Shown piece after piece: positions 1 through 11,462 of a stretch of 64,000 nt of DNA. The notes beneath the pieces were generated by a model. It was not told the origin of the DNA and did no database searches. It saw only the letters and a program-made list of their open reading frames with translations. The stretch's first letter is position 1, and each line of letters begins with the position of its first letter. The DNA is from Caprimulgus europaeus (Eukaryota > Chordata > Aves > Caprimulgiformes > Caprimulgidae): contig OU015530.1 in NCBI GenBank assembly GCA_907165065.1, positions 50,510,465 to 50,574,464 of the forward strand, written 5' to 3'. The position numbers and the translations under genes were made by a program.

Positions 1-639
1 TAAGATACCTATGTTACTCTTAGATCAAAAGTAAGAAAAGGATGTTCAAGTCAGCCTTGAATTATTTGTCTATTGGACTACATTGGAGACATATGTGGGA
101 TTTGGACCAGATCCTGAAGCTTTTTAATGCCCTTCTTTTCCTAGGCATGTGTGGATAGGCACATGTCTCCAGCTGACTGACAGAAGTCCAGGATACTGGT
201 TATCATGAGGAAAGCTCCAAGCAGAAGTGTACTAGCAAGTTCAGTAAAGCCCAGAAAAATATATAGCCAAGCTGGTGTGGTACTGTGTTTGTACTGGAGG
301 AGGAGATTTGAGCTCCATTGTTTCTTACTGCACTGTTTCTTTTTGTGTTGGTATTTTTTTTAAGGTATTTTTAATATAAATTGAGCATTCAATAATGTCT
401 TTTGTTGTTCACTGCAGGGTGGCCCAGCTCCAAGTGTGAGTGTAGTTTGTATGTCAGCAGATAAATATTTTCTAAAAATTAAGGTATTCTCTACAGCTGT
501 GCATTTGCCATATAAATGCTTCATGCTCTATATATTCTATGAATTATATGTGTGGCTTAGTATAATAAAACAACTTATTTCATAAAACACTGTCAAGGTG
601 AGCATATGTCTCTTTGGTAGGTTAGCTTTGATTTTTCAA
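1..639. other. Unannotated non-coding DNA
   Basis: This is AT-leaning single-copy-looking sequence with no open frame that resembles a protein and no repeat that I recognise. There are only short T-rich runs, for example near 353-362. I see no gene signal here. Confidence 0.6.
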
Positions 640-760
640 AAGCCCCCAGAAAAATTAATGAACACTTCTCTCTGAATTCCTATTAACTTCAGTGGGATAA
701 GGATTTCTCCCAGTAGTCCTTATGCATATAGAGATTTGTAGGATTGGGCCATGTTTATGC
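640..760. repeat. Ancient amniote repeat relic (CR1/L3-like tail)
   Basis: The stretch contains 'ATTAACTTCAGTGGGATAAG', then 'GATTTCTCCCAGTAG', and ends near 'GTAGGATTGGGCC'. This order of motifs (ACTTCAATGGGA-type core, GGATTTCNCCCA, then GATTGGGCC) is what I remember from an old LINE-tail-derived repeat common in turtles and crocodiles and present as relics in birds. The family assignment is from memory. Because the core is close to a palindrome, orientation is uncertain. Confidence 0.45.
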
Positions 761-3205
761 AAATAAATAAATAAAAACAATCTTTAGCAAATGACAAACT
801 GAAAAAACTCAGCACTGCAAAAGACAAAAAATAATTAACTAACTTTTTTAATAGAAAGAAAAAAACACTGGAAGTAAAAGATTTGATCACTAGGGTTGAC
901 AGTTTCCAGGCTATTTGAGAGAAATTCATATCACAGAAATGGATTCTTGAAGTAATTTCAAGGACAGGCTTTTTAGAAATCAGTAACCATTGTCAATCTC
1001 GTAATAATTGCTTGACTTCAGGAAAGAAAGAAAAGTGCGTTGACATATTCAGCCATACATTACTTTTAATTAGAGTAGATGGGATAAATTCATTATGCCT
1101 AGTACTTTAAAGGCTTTCTTGAAGGGAATACTGTGAACGCTGTGAGGATAAAGATTGCAGGTACAAAAACCCTTCAATTTTACCAAAAAAGTGTATGTTT
1201 TCAGAAAAGGAATTTTCCTAGCAGGGGAATGCAGGTGCTTGTGCTGCTGAAAAGGACATAAGCCACCAGGAATTTCAGATCTGCCTTACCATTTCAAGAT
1301 GGAAGGCTCAAAAACCAGGCTTCCTTGTGAGAAAAACATAACATCGCAACTGCCATCCTGTGCAGTTAACGTATTTTACTTAACATGCTTCCAAGAGGGC
1401 AGGTTATACATAACAAGGAGCATCTGCATGTTTCGGGAGAAATGGAGCTGTGGGAGCTGTCTGCATTCCCAGTTTGGTTGCATAACTCTGCTGGTATCAC
1501 TGTACCACCTTAACTAGGCCAGTCAAACTCCTAGGGTATGTTTGTGCACCATATTATGCAATTTCCTGCAGACACCCAAATTCACGCTAAATGATTCTCT
1601 CTATTCAAGGCAGTCAAGCTGGGCTAGCACATAATTCTGCCTTATCTGTTTGACTCTTTTATGGGCTTATTGAAAGCCAGCTGGACATTTCTACATGGTA
1701 TGACACTGAGCAATACTGTAGTTAACTTGGCATTATCCTGGTATATTTTTCTATGTAGAACCATTTCTAGAAATTATCATGATATACAAGACATGCTTTT
1801 CATAGCGGCAATTGTTAATAACAGCAATACCCAAAAAGCATCACTCCTGGGACAAATGTATCAGTTTGATACACGAAATAAATTGCTGAATTTCCTTTTC
1901 CCAAAGTCTGGACTTGATCAGATCTTGAATTTTGACACAGCAGACCAAGGAGTTGCAGGTTTCTACTGAATTGTCACTATTCATTCCTATTCTCAATTGT
2001 GTCTAATTTTTTTATCAATTACAGCTATTGAAACTTTCTTAAGTTGAAAATATTCTTCATGTAAAATGTAATTGCCTTCCCAAAAATGTTCTCAAGGAAA
2101 AATGCATTAACAGAAACTCTGCCACTACTGAAAAGGAAAGTTTTTCACTGGAAAATAATAAAGGAAAAACATCTTCAAAAATTCCCACAAGAAATTGTTT
2201 GTATTTTCAACAAGTCAAGGATAGGCTCCTCTTTATTAAAAAAATCATACAGAGGGTTATATATAAGTACAGAACTTCTCAGAATAAGGAAAGATGTAAC
2301 AGCTGCCCTTAAGAGTTTATATTTTAATTTCTGCTGGTAATGACAACAAGTTAAGGTACCTGGAAAACAGAGAAGAAGGAATACACAGATCAGGGATTAC
2401 GCAGACAAGCAACCTACATGTTGAATCCAGGCCATGATGCGGTTTGTCTGTTGGCTTTGCATGCTTAGATACAATCACTTCTCAACCACCTAAAGGTAGT
2501 TTAAAGATTATCTATACCACAAAGATTGATGCTGTTAAGATGGGTCAGAAAACAACTAGCTCGGGGTTTAAATCAGTCTGGTGATCTGAATGACCAGAGC
2601 CTGCACTGAAGAGAACACCATGAAAACCCCTGACAGTCTTTGCCAGGTCTAGCTGGGGAATAGAGAAATTCCCTCCCCACCCCAAATCTGGCTGTCAGTT
2701 TAACACAAGCACAGGAGCGAGAGGCACTGACATGGTCCTAAGACGCGATTCAATTTACTTGCTTTTGTCCTGTGAGGAAGACAATGTATTTGACAGCTCA
2801 AACCTACATCAGAAAGTTTTATTTTTAACTCAGAGATGTTCACAGTGTCTCAGAGAGGCTCCTCCATGACCATGAGCAAATTCCTCCTTCAAACAATGTA
2901 GGAGATGACTGGTGGCATAGTAGTGCAAAACTAGTGCAGGTGTTAAGCAATATGTGTTTGTAGATGGCAAATATTAATTGTTTACAGAGTTAACAAAGGT
3001 TACTTTCATACTAACAAATTAAGTGTGCCTGACACAAACCCCCAGCATGGAGCTTAGCTGCCATGGAAGACCCCGTATTCACACTGTTAAATTCCCTGAG
3101 CCTACAGAGCAGGGTGACTGCATGAAAACCCCTTATTTGAAGCAGTTTCTGATTCACAAGTTATACCCAGGAACCGTTTGGAAAAATATTCATTAGCTCA
3201 GGACA
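761..3205. other. Unannotated non-coding DNA
   Basis: There are scattered short open frames of up to about 100 codons (for example 1661-1969, plus). They have ordinary AT-rich composition and no family resemblance. I see no repeat, RNA gene or convincing exon. Confidence 0.55.
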
Positions 3206-3276
3206 GAACAATGCCTGGAGGTTGGGCAAGGTGATCACAAGGGTTCCTCCCAACCTGAATTATTCTGTGATTTGAT
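3206..3276 (+). repeat. CR1 LINE 3'-end remnant
   Basis: The order of motifs is GGTTGGGCAAGGTGATCAC, then GGTTCCTCCCAACCTGAAT, then TATTCTGTGATTTGATGA. This matches the last 60-70 bases of a CR1 LINE (GATGATC, GGTCCCTTCCAACC, then ATTCTATGATTCTATGA in the family) with several substitutions. Only the 3' untranslated tail is left, so no protein is encoded. The divergence suggests an old insertion in plus orientation. Confidence 0.7.
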
Positions 3277-6200
3277 GACTATTTAAAAGTATAGATTATA
3301 AAATTTTTATGCTTCAACTGTTCCTTGGCAGCATTTGATGCAGTAGTGTAGGTGCGCTTGCAGAGTCCCTCCTGGGGAAATTCAGAGGCTGGTGACTCTC
3401 CAAACTGTGCTGCCTTGGAGAGTACAAGGCCCACCCCAGCCTGGAGTCACAGCACCGTGCAGATGAGCACGGCAATTGACTTTTGTCCATTTTCTGTTTC
3501 AATGGTCTGGAAAAATGAATGGCCAGTACGGTGGGAGAATTCCTGACAATGCAAAATCCAAGAACAAGGGAACATGGAATGACTTGGAGTGACTAAAAAA
3601 GCAAAAGAGCAAGGCCAGTCAGGTGTAATTACAGACATTTGAAAGGCAAAGATTGGGAGATGAAGTTATGGAAATGAAGGCAAAGATGAGGTGTGAAGGA
3701 AAACTCATTTAAGGTCTTTTGATACTGTAAATGTAAGCTGGTGAGCACTGGTTGTAAATACAAATCCAAATACTTCTTCTGCTTCTTGGGAATTGAGAAA
3801 ATAGCTTTGCCATAAACAATTTTTGAGCTGTTTTCCAGAACAGAAGATTCACTTTTCTTAAATTTTCAATGCAAAATTAAAAAGAAGCAATGCAAAAATA
3901 ATATGCACAATAGTTCTTTGTGCATATAGTTCTGGCATAACTTTTCAATCAACTACTTTTTTTTTTAAGGTGCTGTCACATTCAGCCATTCCCACTGAAC
4001 TAATTTTTCCAAAAAGTATGAGTGAAAAAAAACTGGACAGAGCCAACACAGTTTTTATTGTTGAGTCACTAATAGATCTCTAACCACTATGGACAACTGC
4101 TAAAATATGAGATGACATAAAGGTCTTCAGAAAAGACTATTTATTTTAATTGTTTCTATACATTTTTTTTCCCAAGGAAGAAAACTTAAACAAATGCAAA
4201 TATAGCCCAACACTCTTTAGCTGCATTTACAAGAAATAAAAAGAAATGTTAAACTGTGGCTTGATCTGAACCATATCAAGCTGAGTATTCAATCTAGGGA
4301 GATGCAGATAAATTTTAAACCATTACACACCCAGTCCTCTCTCTGTATACAACATCCAGAGATGCATTTTTTATGAATAAGCTAATGCTTCTACTTTAGA
4401 GACAGGGTTTTTTTTCTGTGCTTTCACCAAGAAAAAAAAAATGTTCTAGATAGTGTCAAAGATTTTGTTAGCTACATTAAAGGTCAAAGAACTTCACTGA
4501 CTCACTGACACTCAAATCATCCCTTTCCTTTGCCCTCTGAAATTCACCCCATTAAGTATGAGTACAAATGGTTTATTATCCTGTAATCTAAATGATGAGG
4601 TTGGGCACAGAGGTGCCTAGCATTTGGAGTAAACAGCAGGAAGAAGTAATAAATAGTACATTAAAACAGGTCACCCTTGAATGGAAAGGCTGCAGCTGAC
4701 CCCAGGCCTTAAGTTGGCATTGTGAAAATGGAATAGGTTCTTAAACTTTTGTGTTGAGCATTTATATCCCCAGGTTTCATGGTCTCTGAAGCATCTTCAC
4801 TGTTCTAGAGTGATCTCATAGAAGGTACAAAAAGATGTTAAAGAAAATAATTTCTTTTACTCAAATGTCAACATAGATTCAGCCAACATTTAATGCTTAA
4901 GCAGAACAATTTTGGAAGGGAATAGTGACAGGAACTTGATTTTAGGAAAAAAAAAAAGAATTAAAAATTAATACATACACATATTTATACAGATTTCTAC
5001 AGCTATGTGTTATCATGCAGAAGTTTCCAGAGGCTTCAGAGCTGTCAGATATTAATGATGTAATCTCAAGGTACATTTTAAAACTTTGTGAATCACTGCA
5101 GAATTTATATAATTGCTGGTGCACCCATCTCAGTGAACACAATTATCTGTATTTTTCTAGCTGTACAAACAATAGATGCAATATTAGCTGAAGTGCAAGT
5201 TGTCCTCCCACATGGGATCAAGGTTGTTCATGAGGGATCAGGTGAGGTGAAAAGGTAATTTGTGCCACATTTAGAGGTTAAAATCATGTGCTCCAGTCAA
5301 TCTTATGTCTAAAATGTATATTGTGGACATACACTCACTATGAAATAGATTAAACCAACTCATTCTACTAAGACTAATTAACTACCACCAGAAAGTTGCC
5401 ATTTTGAATCGATTACAAAGCTATTTCTTGGAGATAACAAACTCTATAATCAAGTTAGCTTTCTATAAAGCTGGAGGAAAAATAACTGAAAAATTCAGTT
5501 CATTACACCGTTGCTGAGTTTATTTTGCTTATGTTTAGTGGATTACCAGCGTAAAGTAAATATCAGACATAACAGAATGTGATTGAGCATTGCCCCATCT
5601 TTAATGGTTGCTTGCAAGTGCTCCAGAGTGTGAAGAAAGTGTAATAAAACCCCAAGCATGTCATATTACCAACAAATAATCTGAATAAATGATCTGAATT
5701 ATAGTAAAAATTGCTGATGAATTCCAGGGTTATGATCCAATAACAATGACTGACAAGGAAGGGTGAAAGAGTTATGAAGTACATGGACTAGTACAGGAAC
5801 ATCTACCTATTGCATTAATTCAGAGATAATCCAGTCAGGGAAAGTAGTAAATCTGCAGAATGCTTTTACTAGTTGTAGTGGAGGAATAAAGAAAGATCAT
5901 GAGGGACAATTAACTTTGGTGAAAAAAATCTTCTGCAGAGATCTTAAAACCTTAGATTTTATCCAAAGCATCTCTTGGTGTAATTTTTTAACTCCCCTTC
6001 CATCTAGAGTTGATGGAAATAATGGAATTTACTCTTCATCATGTTACAACTGTTCTTGGGTGCACTGGAGACTGTGGTTCTCAGGTTCCTAAGCATATGT
6101 TGATGTAAAGCACTGGAACAGCTTTAGTTGGTACAACCAATTAAGGTCTCTCAGTGACCTACTGCAAAGGGGAGCTAGGAACAGTGGGATCTTCATCTTT

Positions 6201-7562
6201 TGTGGTCCCATCCATTCTCTCACTCCTTTGCTTGTATTGCGCAGTTTTCTGTTATGTGTAACACCCTTTTTGTTCCTTCAGAGAGGAAAACTTCCCAGGG
6301 GCAAATCTAAACTCATTACACAGTCGGTGAAAAGGAGAGATGTACCTCCAGAAGTCAATTTGCTTATCCTGGAAACATTTCTGAGAATGGAACAAGCTAT
6401 CTATGTTTGGTGATCAGAGGACATGACTATTTTAGACCTCCTCACCGAACTGGTGTGCAGATAAATATGAGATTACTCCTGGTTTTGTATTTGTCCTTAG
6501 TTGTTGTCTTAAGAGATTGTGCCTCTTCCTTGCACCTTTTTCTATGGTAAATGGAATCTCCTTCCCCACATCCTCTCTTCTTTAAAAAGATTATTTTTTT
6601 CCTACAACAGGACCAAGAACACTGGGGCAGCCACATACAAGTTACAGAAATTAATGGCGGAGTTTTCTTTAACCTCAGCACACAGAGATGTCGCTGTGTT
6701 GTACCATCTTAAATTACCAAATGTGTCTTCTCTGGAGCTGATTGCAGTTTGTAAATGCATTTGTGCAGGGTCTGTATTCATATAGAACTTTATACAATGC
6801 TAATCATAAAGTCAGCACTTAGTGAGTTAGTAATAATAATAGAATGACATATTGCAAATGTAAAGGTTTATACATCAAATTTTATTTTCTTTTTCAGGAA
6901 CTTGGAAAAACACCTTCCACACTATATTTTTGTTTTAAGTCTTAATCCATAATTATGGAGAACTGAGGTACCAATGCCAGAGTAACAAGATTAATACCTT
7001 TTTGACAGAATTTAATAATATGGTTTTATAATATTTAATTTTGTTCATAAAATATCTCTCAGTAGGAAACTTTTTTTTACTTACCTAAACATTATTGCTT
7101 TAAAACAATTTAATTCATATTTCCTGGCACAAAGAATTTATTATGAAGGATTGTTTGGAACAGGTTTTTATAGGCTTGTGCAGGGATTAGCTTCAACTTA
7201 ATTTGGGTATTCAACTAATTTTGACAAGTATAGTCCACTGAACGTGGGCTAATAATACAGTCCTTAATTTATTTATCCTCTTTTAAATGTTCCAAGCCCT
7301 TTAAAAACATGTTATATATATAGTCTGAATAACAAAACCTGTGTTGGTCTTGGTTTTGATCTCTAGAGAAAGTAGCCAACTATCAGTGCAGCTGATAATG
7401 TTTTACCTTAGTGAAATGAGAAAGAGCAGAACATGGACTGTTATGTAATGTATTAGCAACAAATGTCACTCTCACCAGCAAAAATTCCATCTGTAACACC
7501 AAGCTTTCTACACAGTGTGTGTGGAAGCAGAAAGTCCTATTTCTCTGCTGTTCACAGCAGTA
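3277..7562. other. Unannotated non-coding DNA
   Basis: This is a long AT-rich stretch with A and T homopolymer runs (for example near 4410-4440 and 4947-4958). Open frames are all under 90 codons and have no recognisable protein character. I see no gene or identifiable repeat. Confidence 0.5.
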
Positions 7563-8316
7563 TGGAATCATAGAATCACATAATGGTTTTGATTGGAAGG
7601 GAACTTAAAGATCATCCAGTTCCAACCCCCCTGCCATCAGCAGGGACACCTGCCACTAGACCAGGTTGCTCAAAGCCTCATCCAACCTGGCCTTGAATGC
7701 TTCCAGGGAGAGGGCATCCACAACTTCTCTGGGAAACCTGTGCCAGTGTCTCACCACCCTCACAGTAAAGAATTTCCTCCTAATGTCTAATCTAAACCTA
7801 CCCTCTTGCAGTTTAAAGCTATTTCCCCTTGTTCTATAATTAACAGCCTTTGTAAAAAGTCCCTCCCCAGCTTTCCTGTAGCCCCTTCATGTACTGGAAG
7901 GCCGCTATAAGATCTCCCCAGCGCCTTCTCTTCTCCAAGATGAACAGTCCCAATTCTCTCAGCCTGTCCTCATAGGAGAGGTGCTCCAGCCCTTGGATCA
8001 TCCTTGTGGCCTCCTCTGGACTCATTCTAACTGGTCCATGTCTCTTTTGTGTTGGGGGCTCCAGAACTGGACACAGTACTGCAGGGGTGGCCTTACGAGG
8101 GCAGAGTAGAGAGGGAGAATCACCTCCCTCGACCTGTTGTCCACACTGCTCTTGATGCAGCCCAGGACATGGTTATTGGCCTTCTGGGCTGCAAGTGCAC
8201 GTTGCTGGCTCATGCTGAGCTTCTTGTCCACCACCACCCCCAAGTCCTTCTCTCAGAACTGGTCTCTATCCATTCATCACTCAGCATGTATTTAAGTTTG
8301 GGATTGCCCCAAAATG
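7563..8316 (-). mobile_element. CR1 LINE fragment, 5'-truncated, decayed
   Basis: The element runs on the minus strand, with its 3' end at about 7563 (ATCATAGAATCACATAATGG on the plus strand) and its truncated 5' end near 8316. On the minus strand it encodes the C-terminal part of CR1 ORF2, the reverse-transcriptase polyprotein. Recognisable blocks are VVVDKKLSMSQQRALAAQKA, then [19 protein letters not shown] (8243-8022), then [17 protein letters not shown] (8025-7840). The join near 8015-8025 is broken: where CR1 normally reads [11 protein letters not shown], a CGA codon has become TGA and one G is missing, shifting the frame. It is therefore inactive. The tail shares its subfamily sequence with the copies at 23.1, 48.8 and 59.8 kb. 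Confidence 0.95.
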
Positions 8317-11300
8317 CGTTCTGTTGCAAAACCAATTACCAAGCAGCAAATCTCTATTCAGGCCATGCATACATCTGATGAGTTTGAAAAACTGTTCCTC
8401 AAAAATCCCAGAGATTGCCATCACCATGCAAAGACAAGCCTATCACTCAACTTCAGCCTGGATCCTATGCAGGTTCAAACTTATGGAGGCACCAACGCAG
8501 CTTGTGTCACCTGTAATCCTTATGGGATATCAGTGGGGCAGTCACAGGGGTCCATTTTTGTATTCCTTGAGAGGGAAAACCTGCAGAAAATTGCCAAAGT
8601 GCCTGGCTGGTGGGAAGATGTGTGGAAAATGATGAGCAAATGAGATCCACATCTATGTTCCATTTAAATATTCTGCATATAGCTGTCAGGTAATCGCTTG
8701 AACCCCTGAGGGCTGCGGGTTTGAAGGACCAATACAGAAATGAGGTTTTAGACCTATTGTTAGTTACCTATATACATCAGTGACAGACAAAAATAATGAA
8801 ATGCAAACCAAAACCACAAATGAAATTGAGGACTGTCTTCAAACATCTCAGATCATAACTTTTTTTCCTTTACCTTCAAATAAATATTACATTGTTTCTT
8901 GGAACAGGAAGAAATAATGAAGGAATATGATTGTATGAAAAAACCACCATCATTTCCACCAGATTTGAAAGAAGCAAAACACTGAACTTGCAAACCTCAC
9001 TGCTGCTTATCTGGAAAAATGCCATAGTCCTGTCAGAGTTTTAACTTTCTCATTCTTGCAACTGAGTCCGTTTTATCCCCCATGGTACCATAACAACATC
9101 ATCACCCCATGGTGAGCTTCCACCTGTACAGGCGCTTGCATGGGGAAAAGGGTGGCTTCAGTTACAAGGAAACCACAACAGGCAGCATCTGAGAAGGCTT
9201 TCACAGACCACATAAGCTCTCTGCTCTATATTTGATAGATGTTCCTAAGACTGATGGTGTCATTGTGCCAGCACAAAAACATGGATCGAGTCCTATTCAC
9301 ATTGATCCAAAATCCATCCACCTGTAGAATCCAAGATTATCTCCACTACGAGATTCAGTTGCAAAACTGAGACCCAAGGACATAAAATGAACAGTCAAAA
9401 CTGGGATGAAAGAGGAAAATATTCTACTTTTTCCAGTTTATGGGGGTGTGTAGCTGTGTGAATATATACATATAGTCATAAAAAGAAAGGTGGAGTAAGT
9501 TTCAAAACGAGTCAGGACTTTTTCCTTCAGTATTACAAGTGATGTGGAAAATATCCCTTGCAGCTACTGTGGAATAAATTGCAGTATGATCAGAGATATG
9601 GATCAAATGAGCACAGAAAGGTGCTGAGGGTACAGGTAAACTCTGGCCCCTTTCTCCTCTGACTTTACCTCCATAAATTTGTTGCCTTTTTCTAAGTTAT
9701 AATGGCATAATTGAAGAAAAAGTCAGAATGTGTATAAACATATTTGTTCAGAAAAACTCATGCCAGTAAGTTTAAGCAGTAGCTTTTCTGCCTACACTAA
9801 GAAGAAAAACAAAAATAAAAGTCTACAGAAATTTCTAAATCTTGCATGGGAAAAGTAAGTAAGAATTATTATTCCCTTTTCTGGGAGGACAGGAATTAAT
9901 GAACACAGCAATCAATAATCAGAAGGTTTAAAATAAATAGAGTTAAGGACTTTTTTCAGTGAATTGTTGCACTGTGGAACACTGTGCTGCAGAATTTACT
10001 AGATGTAAAATGTATCAAGTGGCTAAAGAAAAGACAATTAACCAAGAAAAAGATAAAGCCTCTGTCTTAGGAGGTCTCTAAACTGCAGATTACAAGAGCT
10101 GGGAGGGTACAGCTCTGGAAAAGGCACTGCTCTTCTCACGCACTTTCTGGAGGCACCTACAACCAGTAACAGATATCAAGCACAGCTCTGGGCAAAACAG
10201 ACATTTTCCTTAAGCCAGCAGAATGACTTTTATATTTCTTCTTCAGTACATTTTGATTTTCACACTCCTTACGGTACTGCATTTTTCTTCTAGCAGGAAA
10301 GATACCAACTGCCATTTGGCATTACTGGGGTCCTTTTAGCAGTCAGGACAGGGAGGGTTTCTCTGCCCACAAGTGAGAAACAGCCTTGGTATACATACAT
10401 TGATCCTTCATATGTTTTTAGTATGTCATGGGTGCTCTTAGTGACACAAGGAGTTTTTGTGGTGCACCTGCTGCTCCATAGTAATATACTGTAAAAAATG
10501 GGGCTATGGAATGAAGCTGTTTACAAAAATGAATTAAGAATGCAATGCAGTTTGATATATAATGCAGGAGAGGAGTAGGAGCATGTCATTTTAGCTGCCT
10601 AGAGATCTAGACAATGTTTGTATGCCTGTGATTTCTTTCTGATGGATTTAAATCTTAATATCAGCAGCACAGTAAAGTTTTTATTAAACCATACCCAGGC
10701 ATTTCCCAAATCCAGTATATATTTTTAATTACAGTCACTTCTATTTAAGCCTTTCATTGTATTTTAACATCTTTGCTTCTTGGCTTACTACTGAGTAGCA
10801 TGAAGATCAGTGCTTAATGCAGGCTTGCAGTAAATTACACTTCAACTGCACTTTCAATACATCTTTGTCAAAAATCTAGGAAAACTACCCTTCCCACTAA
10901 TGATGAATTTCATAAGCTGGTTTGGTCTCTGTCTCACCAACTCCTGTTCACTGCTAGAATTCAGAAAATGGCTCAATTAGTAGAGACTTTGAGAGATGTT
11001 GCTGCAGGAGATTTGTGAGGAGAGATGCCAGCAGATAAATGTGAGTCATTTCTCAGCTCAGGAGGCTTCAGCTCTGATTGCACAGACTGATTCTACTTAA
11101 TTCATTTCTTTCTTTCCCTGTATGTAAGGGAGACAGCAGGTGAATAGTAAAATACAAAAACTGGAGCAAAAATGGGTGTTATTAAAGTAAATCAAAGTAA
11201 CAAATGGATTGGCAAGTACACAGGTAGATTATCTATGATTCACGAGCCTGCATTATTTTTAAAATGCCATTAGCCTGGCAATAACTATATGGAGACGCCA

Positions 11301-11396
11301 GTAAATCCCCAAAGTTTCCTGCATTTTGTAACTTTCACTATAAGTCCCTGAATTGATGCTGCTTTGTGGAGGTCTGAAAGCTGTGCTCACTCTGCT
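8317..11396. other. Unannotated non-coding DNA
   Basis: Just beyond the CR1 copy, 8314-8643 is open in two plus frames at once, for about 100 codons each. Neither translation resembles a known family, so I treat them as chance. The remainder is AT-leaning with no recognised repeat or RNA gene. Confidence 0.5.
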
Positions 11397-11462
11397 CTGA
11401 GCAGGGGGTTGGAGCAGAGACCTCACCAGCTCCTGCCCAGCCTGAATGACTCTACGATTTGT
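11397..11462 (+). repeat. CR1 LINE 3'-end remnant
   Basis: The motifs run TGAGCAGGGGGTTGGAGCAG, then AGACCTCACCAGCTCCTGCC, then CAGCCTGAATGACTCTACGA. This is the CR1 3' tail (GCAGGGGGTTGGACNAGATGACC, CCTTCCAACC, NATGATTCTATGA in the family) with moderate divergence. Only the non-coding tail remains, in plus orientation. A start slightly further upstream is possible. Confidence 0.7.

Noticed and set aside
8314-8643. Two overlapping plus-strand frames of more than 100 codons each
   Set aside because: Two frames open at once over the same bases, with no family resemblance in either, point to chance.
8695-8735. GCGGGTTTGAAGGACC, faintly like a tRNA box B
   Set aside because: No box A at the proper distance and no cloverleaf can be drawn.
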